Part shown: piece after piece, positions 7,489 through 15,442 of the stretch
Position numbering within the stretch: the stretch's first letter is position 1
How the letters are laid out: the number at the start of each line of letters is the position of its first letter
From: Bacillota bacterium
GTDB taxonomy: Bacteria; Bacillota; Sulfobacillia; Sulfobacillales; Sulfobacillaceae
Reading direction: 5' to 3'
Assembly (NCBI GenBank): GCA_023488565.1
Contig: JAMDDZ010000008.1
Coordinates: 1 to 27,769, forward strand
DNA: 27,769 nt
The notes under the pieces: model-generated
What the model saw: the letters and a program-made list of their open reading frames with translations, nothing else
Databases searched by the model: none
Told to the model about the DNA's origin: nothing
Made by a program: the position numbers and the translations under genes

Positions 7489-8112
7489 AGGAATATGCTC
7501 CACCTTTATCTGCGAAATACTCATGGAGCGGCCTTCTTGCTGGGATTGATCAAACAATCCTCCTGGCAATGTTAAAGCGTCACTTAGTGTGGCAGGGTTA
7601 CCAATAGCCTGGATGGTAAATGGCGCCCCCTGCTGACTGCCATTAATTAATATGTAGTTGGCTGCGGAGCGAATTTCGGTCTGGGCGGTAATCCGCTGTC
7701 CGTTTATGGCAATAGCTTCAGCACCTGCTGCTCTTAACTCGTTAACCATTAACAGCAAATCAATATCGGTCAGTTGATATCCGCTAGGTGCCTGTCCATT
7801 TCCCCACACCACGGTTATCCCGGGGCCTTTTACGGGTATGGTGCCAGCCAGCATTTCGGCTTGAATCAATTGGGCCGACAAACGACGGGCAGCAGCGACT
7901 TGGGTAAGTTTTTGATCCAACAACATATTGAGATGCGCTACTTCGGCAACCAATTGGGCCTTCTTTTGGTCAGAGTTCTTCAACAGGGTCAGCAGTTGGC
8001 CGGTAGCTGTTGGAGGCGGCACCACTCGTTGCAACCGGAATTGCAAAGCAATCATTACCCCCAGAACCAGTGCCGCGAACGCCACTGCCAACTGCCCCGA
8101 TTGCCACCGCAC
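7441..8112 (-). CDS. DUF881 membrane-anchored protein
   Basis: A 223-residue protein of the DUF881 family, common in Firmicutes and Actinobacteria. Residues 7-25 form one membrane segment (LAVAFAALVLGVMIALQF). A Gln/Lys-rich coiled coil follows at about 40-85. The DUF881 core includes GPGITVVW, the ITDIDLL-like segment LTDIDLLLMVNELRAAGAEAI and INGQRI. The bulk is expected outside the membrane. The function is not established, though homologues sit near cell-division and spore genes. The start is GTG at 8112 with GAGGTGG upstream; a nearby ATG is out of frame. It follows the zinc-ribbon gene by 27 bases and may be read from a promoter inside it. Confidence 0.88.
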   Translation of the reverse strand: MRWQSGQLAVAFAALVLGVMIALQFRLQRVVPPPTATGQLLTLLKNSDQKKAQLVAEVAHLNMLLDQKLTQVAAARRLSAQLIQAEMLAGTIPVKGPGITVVWGNGQAPSGYQLTDIDLLLMVNELRAAGAEAIAINGQRITAQTEIRSAANYILINGSQQGAPFTIQAIGNPATLSDALTLPGGLFDQSQQEGRSMSISQIKVEHIPAGPPVLVNYTHPATP

Positions 8113-8131
8113 CCATGACCACCTCGGCCAA

Positions 8132-8160
8132 ATTATACTCTAGCGTTTAGGCCAGAACAA
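8132..8160 (-). promoter_or_regulatory. Candidate internal promoter for DUF881
   Basis: On the minus strand, -35 TTGTTC (8155-8160), 17-base spacer and a perfect -10 TATAAT (8132-8137). The elements straddle the 3' end of the zinc-ribbon gene. Only about 19 bases separate the -10 from the GTG start, so the leader would be very short. Confidence 0.45.
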
Positions 8161-8307
8161 TGCGTCGGGCCGACAAGACATCTCCCAACGGCAATCGCGG
8201 CAATGATACCACAGCGTCAGCGGCAACGGTTCCTGACAGCGTGGGCATTTCCCTAAAGGAATACGTACCACGAAATTGCATCGCGGACAACGAGGCTCCA
8301 AATCCAT
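8140..8307 (-). CDS. Small zinc-ribbon-like protein (55 aa)
   Basis: I found this short gene by translating the gap between feoB and DUF881. The protein starts MDLEPRCPRCNF and has three CxxC pairs: CPRC (7-10), CPRC (21-24) and CRDC (36-39), plus a Cys at 45. This pattern fits a zinc ribbon or rubredoxin-like metal-binding knuckle. The C-terminus is rich in Trp. The ATG has TTGAGGAG 8 bases upstream, an excellent ribosome binding site. The gene follows feoB by 53 bases on the same strand. A role in iron or zinc handling is only a guess from the neighbour. I recognise no named family. Confidence 0.75.
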   Translation of the reverse strand: MDLEPRCPRCNFVVRIPLGKCPRCQEPLPLTLWYHCRDCRWEMSCRPDALFWPKR

Positions 8308-8360
8308 CCTGCCGACTCCTCAAGGTTAATCAATATTTCCTATATGTTATGCCTGCCCCG

Positions 8361-10157
8361 TCAAATGGGCCACAAATGTGCGACGCCGATCCCGCTCAAG
8401 ATCGCAATTGCTATCGACCCACCCCAAATAACCGTTCCGGCCAGCATTCCACGCTCCTTCAAAATAACCAGCGTAGACGCTATGCATGGCACAAACAATG
8501 TCAGGGTAACCGAACCCGTCAGAATTTGATGGGGGGTTAAATGAAATTGATAAAATTCCGCTACTCCGAAATCACGTCGAATAAACCCCAACACAAACGC
8601 TGCCGTCGCTTGACGCGGCAATCCTAACCAGTTCTGAAACACCGGAGCCAATCCGCGATTGACCCTCTGCAGCAATCCAACCAGGTGGGCTACTTCAATC
8701 AATCCCGTGCCTAGTAAAAATAGCGGGGTAGCTTCCCGCAAAAATTCCCGGACCTGTCCTTCGGTCTTGACCAAAATATCGGAAATAGATGGCCAGGACC
8801 AAGCTGGCAGGTCCAGAAACAGGGGGGTTGCCTCTCCCGGCAGCATCCTGTCCATGATGGTGCCAACGGCCACAAACAATCCTAAAATGATAGCAGCATA
8901 GGAGAGGGCATAGAGAGGACCCAAGCCACTCATCAATCCCACTACAACCCCCATTTGTGCCGAACACGGTACAGTCCAGGCCAAGAGTGTCGTCGCAATC
9001 GAACGTTCTCGTGATGTAGTCAAGACACGTGTGCTGAGGGTAGCCATAGTCACACAGCCAAAGCCCAGTACGACCGGGATCACGGCCCGGCCATTAAGCC
9101 CCAAATTTATAAAGAACCGGTCCAACAATATTGCTAAACGGGGCAAGTATCCAGTACCTTCCAATAGTCCCAGCAGCAAATTGAACGCCGTTACCAGAGG
9201 CAGTAGCAGCCCGACAACTGCGACCAATCCGGTACGAATCATTCCATATTGTCCAAACAACAGGCGATAGCCCAAAGTGGAAGAACCCAACCATGGTGCA
9301 CTGATGACTCCTAGAGGCTGAACCACTTCCGACTTCAGGAAGGATTCTCCGGCATTGACCACAACTCCAGCCACTACTACTCCCATCCCGTAATACAACA
9401 GGATTAACAACAACCCAACGACGACGAATCCCAGAAGAGGATGGAGAATAATGTCATCCAGCTTTTGCTGCCAACGGCTATCGGGCGCGGGAGGCCTCCA
9501 CACGGCACGCCCCAAACGATCTGCAGTAGCGCGACGCTCTAGATAAACACGTTCACGAGATCCGACGGGAGGCGTTATCCCGACTTGTTTCATGACCTCA
9601 GGATCTTCTTCCAAAAACAGCAAAGCGTCCGCACGATCAACAATACCGGGCACCGATTCCCTGTCAAAACGTGGTTCCGGCACGGAAATCGCCGTGCGCA
9701 GCACATTGCGAATGGCATCAATGTTTTTCCCGGTTTTGGCCGAAATTGGCACTATCGGTATTTTTAGACGCCTAGACAACTCCTGAATATCGATTTCAGC
9801 ACCCAGATCCTCAAGCGCATCCATCCTGTTGAGTACCACACAAAGCGGTTTGCCTAAATCCAGGAGTTGAAGGGTCAAAAACAGATCGCGTGGCAAATGA
9901 GTTGCATCTACTACGTTGATGACAACATCAGCTTTTAAAATGGCATCCAAGGCAACCGATTCGTCTTGGGAAAATCGTCCTAGTCCATACACCCCAGGAC
10001 TGTCCGTCAACTGCCCATCCATAAATGGCGCACTTTGTACCTCGACCGTGGTTCCGGGAAAGTTCGATATTTCGGCATAGTGACCGGTTAATCGTGAAAA
10101 CAGACGGGATTTGCCAACATTCGGATTGCCTGCTAGGACAATTGAGCGCGACGCCAT
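8361..10157 (-). CDS. feoB: Ferrous iron transporter FeoB
   Basis: FeoB imports Fe(II) through the inner membrane using an N-terminal G-protein domain. The 598 residues are shorter than E. coli FeoB (773) but within the Firmicute range. G motifs: GNPNVGKS (10-17), GTT (35-37), DSPG (52-55), NRMD (110-113) and SAKTG near 139. The remainder has many membrane segments from about residue 233. Two Cys-containing gate motifs are present but read GFGCVTMATLSTR and PCSAQMGV, not the GCNVPA and PCSARLPV of the E. coli type; a third is VPCIAST. The ATG has GGGGAGGG upstream. feoA is not adjacent and lies at 13813-14043. Confidence 0.96.
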   Translation of the reverse strand: MASRSIVLAGNPNVGKSRLFSRLTGHYAEISNFPGTTVEVQSAPFMDGQLTDSPGVYGLGRFSQDESVALDAILKADVVINVVDATHLPRDLFLTLQLLDLGKPLCVVLNRMDALEDLGAEIDIQELSRRLKIPIVPISAKTGKNIDAIRNVLRTAISVPEPRFDRESVPGIVDRADALLFLEEDPEVMKQVGITPPVGSRERVYLERRATADRLGRAVWRPPAPDSRWQQKLDDIILHPLLGFVVVGLLLILLYYGMGVVVAGVVVNAGESFLKSEVVQPLGVISAPWLGSSTLGYRLLFGQYGMIRTGLVAVVGLLLPLVTAFNLLLGLLEGTGYLPRLAILLDRFFINLGLNGRAVIPVVLGFGCVTMATLSTRVLTTSRERSIATTLLAWTVPCSAQMGVVVGLMSGLGPLYALSYAAIILGLFVAVGTIMDRMLPGEATPLFLDLPAWSWPSISDILVKTEGQVREFLREATPLFLLGTGLIEVAHLVGLLQRVNRGLAPVFQNWLGLPRQATAAFVLGFIRRDFGVAEFYQFHLTPHQILTGSVTLTLFVPCIASTLVILKERGMLAGTVIWGGSIAIAILSGIGVAHLWPI

Positions 10158-10342
10158 GCCTGTCTCCCTCCCCAGAAACGGTATGTCCGAGAAGATGATT
10201 CAAGACCTAAAATATCCTTACTGACGGGATAAGTTAACGTTGCAACCGTACCTGAGACCGCATCAGTGGAGGTTCATTGCCAGAACCGCCACAATAGGTA
10301 AAGAAGAATTTTATCAAAACGGTCATTTTACCATTTATCCCC

Positions 10343-10372
10343 GTGGCATGAAGTTGTCCCACAACCTATAAT
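10343..10372 (+). promoter_or_regulatory. Candidate promoter for the MFS gene
   Basis: -35 GTGGCA (10343-10348, four of six consensus bases), 18-base spacer and a perfect -10 TATAAT (10367-10372). It lies 45 bases before the GTG start. No equally good promoter for feoB is visible on the other strand of this 259-base divergent region. Confidence 0.5.
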
Positions 10373-10416
10373 TGCATCGACGCAGGGATTTGGGTTGAGA
10401 GAAGGCCAGTTGTCAG

Positions 10417-11682
10417 GTGTCCATCGAACATCAAACGCGGGGAAATCTTAGACATAATATTCGAGTCTCCATCTTAAATGGTGGGTTTTCGATGGTTTCG
10501 ATGGGTATCATTGGGACATTTGTTCCTCTGTATCTATTGGATGCTCTACATGCTTCCAATCAACAAATTGCGTTGTTGAACTCTTTGCCCGCTGTCGTTA
10601 GCATGGTGGCCAGCATCGTCGGGGTATTTATCATCCCCCGCCTGTCACGGTTCAAGCCACTGACTTTTGCCATGATCCTCGTCACGCGTGTCTCCTATTT
10701 GCTCCTTGGGCTCATTCCCTGGGTTGGTCTCAGGTGGGCGTCCTCACTGACCCTAGATACGGTAGCATTGGGTAGCTTCCCGCAAAGTCTGGGAAACTTG
10801 GGATGGCAAGCGTTAATAGCCCAGTTAATACCGCAGAGTCTACGATCAAGTTTTTTCAGCCAACGCAATTTAGTGGTCACAGTTATCGGATTAGTGGCCA
10901 CCGCAATTACCGGGGGGATTCTGCAACTCTTTAATCCTCGATGGATTTGGCCCTATCAGGTGTTTTTTATGGTGGCCGCTGGATTTGGTGCCGTTGAGGT
11001 GTTCTACTTGGCGCGTCACCGAGAACCACAGGCTAAATCTAATCCCGCCTTGCCTTGGGCTCCGATTCGTTGGATCACCATTCTTCATGATAGTCAGTTT
11101 GTCCGATATACATTGATTGCTGCGTTTTTCAATTTCGGATGGCAGTTGTCTTGGCCGTTATTTAATATCTATCAAATCAAAGATGCTGGCGCCACCGGCC
11201 TCTGGCTGGGACTCTTTACGGTGGCATCCCAGCTCGGACAAATTGTCACCTTTCGCTGGTGGGGACGATTGTCTGACAAAAAGGGGGGCATGAGTATGCT
11301 GGCATTTGCATCTGCCGGTGTTGCCACCGTGCCCTGGTTGACGGTATTAAGCACCAATCTGTGGTATCTCACCATCATTAGTTTGGAAAGTGGCATATTT
11401 TTAAGCGGAATTAATCTATTGTTGTTCACCCAACTTTTGGCACAAATCCCCAAATCCAACCGGTCCCACTATATTGCCGCATATAATGTGGTGTTGGGCG
11501 CCATAGCCTTTATGGCACCCGAATTCGGAATATGGTGCCTAGGATGGCTCCATATGAACGGTACCATGATCCTGTCATCGGGCTGGCGACTGGTTGGTGC
11601 CTTCTTATTCATGGCAGCCGCTATGGGCCCAGGCTCTTTGACCGATCTGCGTAGTTTATGGTGGAGAGCCATTGGCCGCTAG
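10417..11682 (+). CDS. MFS transporter, substrate unknown
   Basis: A 421-residue very hydrophobic protein with about 12 predicted membrane segments, of major-facilitator size. The first is at about residues 22-42 (LNGGFSMVSMGIIGTFVPLY), and the loop WWGRLSDKKGGMSML around 286-300 is the motif A-like loop between the two halves. No residue pattern tells me the cargo. The start is GTG, with GAGAAGG 11 bases upstream. It is transcribed alone, divergent from feoB, and ends in a strong terminator. Linkage to iron uptake is possible from position only. Confidence 0.88.
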   Translation: MSIEHQTRGNLRHNIRVSILNGGFSMVSMGIIGTFVPLYLLDALHASNQQIALLNSLPAVVSMVASIVGVFIIPRLSRFKPLTFAMILVTRVSYLLLGLIPWVGLRWASSLTLDTVALGSFPQSLGNLGWQALIAQLIPQSLRSSFFSQRNLVVTVIGLVATAITGGILQLFNPRWIWPYQVFFMVAAGFGAVEVFYLARHREPQAKSNPALPWAPIRWITILHDSQFVRYTLIAAFFNFGWQLSWPLFNIYQIKDAGATGLWLGLFTVASQLGQIVTFRWWGRLSDKKGGMSMLAFASAGVATVPWLTVLSTNLWYLTIISLESGIFLSGINLLLFTQLLAQIPKSNRSHYIAAYNVVLGAIAFMAPEFGIWCLGWLHMNGTMILSSGWRLVGAFLFMAAAMGPGSLTDLRSLWWRAIGR

Positions 11683-11702
11683 TATCCCCCTGAAGCTAAA
11701 AC

Positions 11703-11736
11703 AGCCGGAGGCTCTCTTGGGACCTCCGGCTTTTTT
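11703..11736. terminator. Bidirectional rho-independent terminator
   Basis: A perfect 9-bp stem, AGCCGGAGG (11703-11711) and CCTCCGGCT (11723-11731), with an 11-base loop. On the plus strand TTTTTT follows and ends the MFS transcript. On the minus strand the GC-rich stem is followed by TGTTTTA, which could end the Fe-S oxidoreductase transcript. The two genes converge here. Confidence 0.93.
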
Positions 11737-11737
11737 C

Positions 11738-13741
11738 TTAAGATTGCTGAGCACTGGCCATCGGCAGCACAGAATCTGCGAGGATTTCCGCAAAATCTTT
11801 CACCACAATATGGTCGTCTGCTCCCAACGACTGCACTCCATCCCTCATCATTGTCAAACAAAACGGGCAAGCAGTAGCGACCGTGGTGGCTCCCGTCGCG
11901 AGTGCCTGTTGGGTACGGTTTTGATTAATGCGTTGGCCGACCTTCTCTTCCATCCACATGCGTCCACCACCGGCACCACAACAGAAACTTTTTTCCCGCG
12001 ATTTTTCCATTTCGACCAAGTGAATGCCCGGTACCGCCTGCAAAACTTCGCGGGGAGCTTCAAAAATCCCATTGTAGCGTCCTAAATAGCAGGAGTCGTG
12101 ATAGGTCAGAGTCACTGGATTTTCCTTATCCGGTTTCAATTGCCCTGATTGGACTAACTGCGATAAAAATTCCGCGTGGTGCACCACCTTATAGGATCCG
12201 CCAAAGTCGCCATATTCATTTTTCAGAGTGTTGAAACAGTGGGGACACGCCGTCACAATAGTGTTAACCCCAGCCTGATTCAAGTTCTCCACATTTTCCT
12301 GGGCTAAGCTTTGAAACAGGTATTCATTGCCCAGGCGCCGCGCTGAGTCGCCCGTGCATTTTTCTAATGCCCCTAACACACCCACATCGACTCCAGCCAC
12401 TTTCATCAAACGGACTGTAGATTCCGCTACTTTTCGCGCCCGATCATCATAAGTCGCGGCGCATCCCATCCAATACAAGACCTCAGGATGATCTCCCCGA
12501 GAAACGTCTTTTATCCCCAAATCGTCGGCAAATTGTTGCCGCGCATCCAGTCCCAGACCCCAGGGATTTCCGGTGTTTTCGACGTTTTTAAAGTGATTTT
12601 GTGCGGCTTGCGGAATGTCTCCTTGAGTTAGGACCAAATGCCGTCGCATTCCAACAATCTTGACCACATGCTCGTTAAACACTGGGCATGCTTCGACGCA
12701 GGCTCCACAAGTGGTACAAGACCACAGGTCATCGCTAGAAGTGACTCCACCCGCCATGGGAATTTCGAGCAGTTCCTGCTCCGCGCCACTGCGCAACTTC
12801 GGGTCCTTAAGCAAAACTGGTCCTACGCGCTCTAACTGATGACGCAAGTCTACCATGATTTCTTTGGGCGACAGTGTCTTGTCCGTGGCATTGGCTGGAC
12901 ACTCTGCAGTGCAACGGCCACACTGCACACAGGCATACGCGTCGAGCAGATCCGCCCAGGTCATATCGGTCACCTGCCCCACCCCGTAGCTCTCAACCGT
13001 GTCATCGTCAAAGTTCAATGTGGGCAAACGGCCTAAGGGATCCAGATTGCGATGATAAATGTTAAAAGGAGAGATAGCCAGGTGAAAATGCTTGGAATAC
13101 GGCAGATAAACCAAAAATCCCAACAAGGAGGTTAACTTCACCCAATCGGCTACCAAGAGCCCAGTATGATCCACCCGGGGTCCAAACGTACGCAACCAGT
13201 GACCTAATGGGGTTCCGAGAGGGGCATAAGGAGCATGCGCATGCACCGCGATGGTAAAACTCTCAATCGCCATGTCGGACAACACGACAATGGCAATCAA
13301 TGCGAGAACCAGTGCAGCATCGACATTGCGCACCAGACGCTTGGGTCGCAACACATACCGCTTATACGCTGCCATGACCAGGGCAATTAATACCAGCACT
13401 CCCATGATGTCGGACAGAGTATTGAGGGCAACCGCCCACGACCCGCCAAAACTTACAAATCCAGGAAACACCCCTTTAATTAAAAAGGTGAGGGTACCAA
13501 TCGATAAGATAATAAATCCCCAAAAGATAAAAAAGTGCATGGGTCCAGAATAGCGATCTTTAAAGAGACGTTTTTGACCAAACACGTAAACCAGCACCCC
13601 GCGCCACCGCTCACCGACATGGCTACTACGGTCTTGAGGTTGTCCCAATCCGACATATCGCATTTTTTCCTCGACCAGGAGGCCAAACCATAAGGCTGCA
13701 AATACTAAGATGACAACAAATAGCAGATGATTAAGTGTCAC
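11738..13741 (-). CDS. Membrane Fe-S oxidoreductase, FadF/EtfD type (HdrDE-like)
   Basis: Probably transfers electrons from reduced electron-transfer flavoprotein to menaquinone, as in the B. subtilis FadF (YwjF) and mycobacterial EtfD family; the assignment is from architecture. From the GTG at 13741 it is 667 residues. The N-terminal half has five membrane segments, like NarI/HdrE. Two 4Fe-4S motifs follow (CVQCGRCTAECP and CTTCGACVEACP). Two cysteine-rich CCG regions end it (CTGDSARRLGNEY with ACPHC, and CCGAGGGRMW with ACPFC). The frame extends to an ATG at 13795. That start is unlikely because it lies between the -35 and -10 of a strong promoter, while GGAGG sits 8 bases before the GTG. 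FadF usually neighbours acyl-CoA dehydrogenase genes, which are absent here. Confidence 0.9.
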   Translation of the reverse strand: MTLNHLLFVVILVFAALWFGLLVEEKMRYVGLGQPQDRSSHVGERWRGVLVYVFGQKRLFKDRYSGPMHFFIFWGFIILSIGTLTFLIKGVFPGFVSFGGSWAVALNTLSDIMGVLVLIALVMAAYKRYVLRPKRLVRNVDAALVLALIAIVVLSDMAIESFTIAVHAHAPYAPLGTPLGHWLRTFGPRVDHTGLLVADWVKLTSLLGFLVYLPYSKHFHLAISPFNIYHRNLDPLGRLPTLNFDDDTVESYGVGQVTDMTWADLLDAYACVQCGRCTAECPANATDKTLSPKEIMVDLRHQLERVGPVLLKDPKLRSGAEQELLEIPMAGGVTSSDDLWSCTTCGACVEACPVFNEHVVKIVGMRRHLVLTQGDIPQAAQNHFKNVENTGNPWGLGLDARQQFADDLGIKDVSRGDHPEVLYWMGCAATYDDRARKVAESTVRLMKVAGVDVGVLGALEKCTGDSARRLGNEYLFQSLAQENVENLNQAGVNTIVTACPHCFNTLKNEYGDFGGSYKVVHHAEFLSQLVQSGQLKPDKENPVTLTYHDSCYLGRYNGIFEAPREVLQAVPGIHLVEMEKSREKSFCCGAGGGRMWMEEKVGQRINQNRTQQALATGATTVATACPFCLTMMRDGVQSLGADDHIVVKDFAEILADSVLPMASAQQS

Positions 13742-13777
13742 TGCTGAGTCCTCCTCTATCGCCACATACTCCTTGCC

Positions 13778-13806
13778 AGTATACCAACTGGCCATTTCCT
13801 TGACAA
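13778..13806 (-). promoter_or_regulatory. Promoter of the Fe-S oxidoreductase gene
   Basis: On the minus strand, -35 TTGTCA (13801-13806), exactly 17 bases, and -10 TATACT (13778-13783). Each hexamer is one base from consensus. It gives a leader of about 30 nt containing GGAGG before the GTG at 13741. It lies just after feoA, so the oxidoreductase can be expressed apart from the operon upstream. Confidence 0.8.
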
Positions 13807-13812
13807 GTGCAA

Positions 13813-14043
13813 CTATTGCTCCAGAGAAATAAAAGAAACCGTGATATTTCGCGCCAATTGCCGACCTATAGCTATTTGCCCAGCATCAGTGTGAACAATA
13901 ATCGGACCCTTAGGAACGATGCGAGTCACTCTTACCCACGCCCCGGGACCCAATCCTAGCCTCGTGGCTTCTAACCGCCGTTCAACATCGGCAATGTCGG
14001 TGATTTTTACCCGAGTTCCCCGAGGCACTTGATCTAGCGTCAT
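13813..14043 (-). CDS. feoA: FeoA domain protein
   Basis: FeoA is a small SH3-like cytoplasmic protein that assists FeoB. The 76-residue protein fits the family: MTLDQVPRGTRVKITDI, then RRLEATRLGLGPGAWVRVTR, then GPIIVHTDAGQIAIGRQLARNI. Each element matches the FeoA strand pattern (leading promise of regulated iron import, the G-L-x-PG turn, the IAIGR.LA end). The start ATG follows the tatC stop TAG with no gap, so it is likely translated by coupling. The separation from feoB by 3.6 kb is unusual. It may serve feoB or act as an independent regulator. Confidence 0.9.
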   Translation of the reverse strand: MTLDQVPRGTRVKITDIADVERRLEATRLGLGPGAWVRVTRIVPKGPIIVHTDAGQIAIGRQLARNITVSFISLEQ

Positions 14044-14793
14044 CTAGGGCTCGTCTTCGGTGGGCACGACCGGATAGTTCCGGTCGACGTACGGCGCTCT
14101 GTAAAACATTCGCGCCACGAGTGCAGATAATTCGTACATGAGATAAATCGGTATTGCCATGAGCAACATGGCTGATGCCTCCGGCGGCGCGATAATGGCA
14201 GAAATCAGAAATACAACAAATACCGCATATCGGCGATAGCGTCGAAAGATATCGGGATTTAAAATGCCAAGCCGGGCTAAGACACCTGCCACCAGCGGAA
14301 ATTCCGCTAAAATGCCAAACGGAACCGATAAATCAATGATAAAGCTGAGTAAACTGCCTAACCGCCACAGCGGTTCTACCGTGGAACCGGTGAAGCTTAA
14401 CATGACCTTTAAGACCAAAGGCACGACCCAAAAGTACCCTGCCGAGGTTCCTAGCACAAACAAAACGAGCCCTGGTCCCGCAACCACCAGCAAAACTCGA
14501 CGTTCCAACCGAGTTAATCCCGGCAATACAAACGCGGCAATCTCATACAAAATTACCGGAGACGCAACAATCAATGACAGAACAAAATCTATTTCAACCA
14601 AGGCAAAGAAGGCTTCGGTGACACCTGTCACAATTACATGGTGAACCGGCGTATTATGAATGATCCAATTGAGAACCGGCCGAACAAAGAAAAACCCACC
14701 CATGAAAAGCACTGCAACGGTTCCAATCATAACAAATAAGCGATTGCGCAGTTCGCTTAAATGTTCGGTCAAACTCATTTCGCGATCGGCCAT
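14044..14793 (-). CDS. tatC: Twin-arginine translocase subunit TatC
   Basis: TatC is the multi-spanning receptor for Tat signal peptides that exports folded proteins. The signature MSLTEHLSELRNRL is present, followed by about six membrane segments and FVLPGLTRLERRVLL. The length from the ATG at 14793 is 249 residues, typical for TatC. The frame opens at 14859, but this would overlap the response regulator by 62 bases and add a basic, non-TatC stretch. The chosen ATG is four bases after the regulator stop. The nearest purine-rich site (TGGAG) is about 13 bases away, so coupling is likely. No tatA is in the window. Tat substrates may include cofactor-loaded enzymes. Confidence 0.94.
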   Translation of the reverse strand: MADREMSLTEHLSELRNRLFVMIGTVAVLFMGGFFFVRPVLNWIIHNTPVHHVIVTGVTEAFFALVEIDFVLSLIVASPVILYEIAAFVLPGLTRLERRVLLVVAGPGLVLFVLGTSAGYFWVVPLVLKVMLSFTGSTVEPLWRLGSLLSFIIDLSVPFGILAEFPLVAGVLARLGILNPDIFRRYRRYAVFVVFLISAIIAPPEASAMLLMAIPIYLMYELSALVARMFYRAPYVDRNYPVVPTEDEP

Positions 14794-14797
14794 GGAT

Positions 14798-15442
14798 TTA
14801 ATGGGGCTCCACCAGTCCTCGGCGGATGGCATACGCCGCCGCCTGAACTCGATTTTCAAAATGTAGCTTTTGCAAAATATTTCTCAGATGGTTTTTTACC
14901 GTGTTTTCCGAAATGTACAGGCGCGAAGCAATATCACGATTGGAAAATCCTTCTCCTACAAGTTTCAAGACTTCCAATTCACGGGCGGTCAGTTGTGATT
15001 GCTTGCGTTCCACGTCATGGGCGGAAAAAGCCCGGATAATTTTTATCGCCACATCCCCTGAAATTGAGGCTTCACCCCGAAGTTGAGCCGACAATTCTGC
15101 TAAAAACTGTTCTGGATCCAAGTGTTTAAGCAAATAACCCTGGGCCCCCGCCTTCACCGCCTCGAAAAGCAAATCGTTCTCGTCGCTTGCCGTAAGCATT
15201 ACAATTTTGACATACGGCATCCGGTCTTTAATAATGCGGGTCGCCTCCAGACCATCGCTGCCCGGCATATTAATATCCATCAAAATGAGGTCAGGCATCA
15301 CTTCTTCGGCAAGCTTCACTGCATCCAAACCGTTATCAGCTTGGGCGACGACTTCCATCTCGTCTTGACTTGACAATAAGGCCGCCAAACCGGAGCGAAA
15401 TAGCGCATGATCATCCACCAACATGAGTTTTGCCTTTTCCAA
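14798..15442 (-). CDS. NarL/FixJ-family response regulator
   Basis: A two-domain transcription factor. From the TTG at 15442 the receiver domain begins MEKAKLMLVDDHALFRSGL, with the acidic pair DD and the phospho-acceptor Asp in LILMDINMPG. The switch residues are in VMLTAS and the Lys is in YLLKH. A LuxR-type helix-turn-helix ends it (LTARELEVLKLVGEGFSNRDIASRLYISENTVKNH). The TTG has GAGGAGGAG 6 bases upstream, better than the ATG at 15466. Either start overlaps the kinase gene, 32 bases with TTG. It is paired with the upstream histidine kinase. Its regulon is unknown; tatC and feoA follow immediately and are candidates. Confidence 0.93.
   Translation of the reverse strand: MEKAKLMLVDDHALFRSGLAALLSSQDEMEVVAQADNGLDAVKLAEEVMPDLILMDINMPGSDGLEATRIIKDRMPYVKIVMLTASDENDLLFEAVKAGAQGYLLKHLDPEQFLAELSAQLRGEASISGDVAIKIIRAFSAHDVERKQSQLTARELEVLKLVGEGFSNRDIASRLYISENTVKNHLRNILQKLHFENRVQAAAYAIRRGLVEPH

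Noticed and set aside
8160..8540. 126-residue plus-strand frame opposite feoB and the zinc-ribbon gene
   Set aside because: It is antisense to two well-supported genes and has no domain.
10158..10416. Search for a Fur- or DtxR-type box and a promoter before feoB
   Set aside because: Several AT-rich stretches were examined, but none gives a convincing palindrome or -35/-10 pair on the minus strand.
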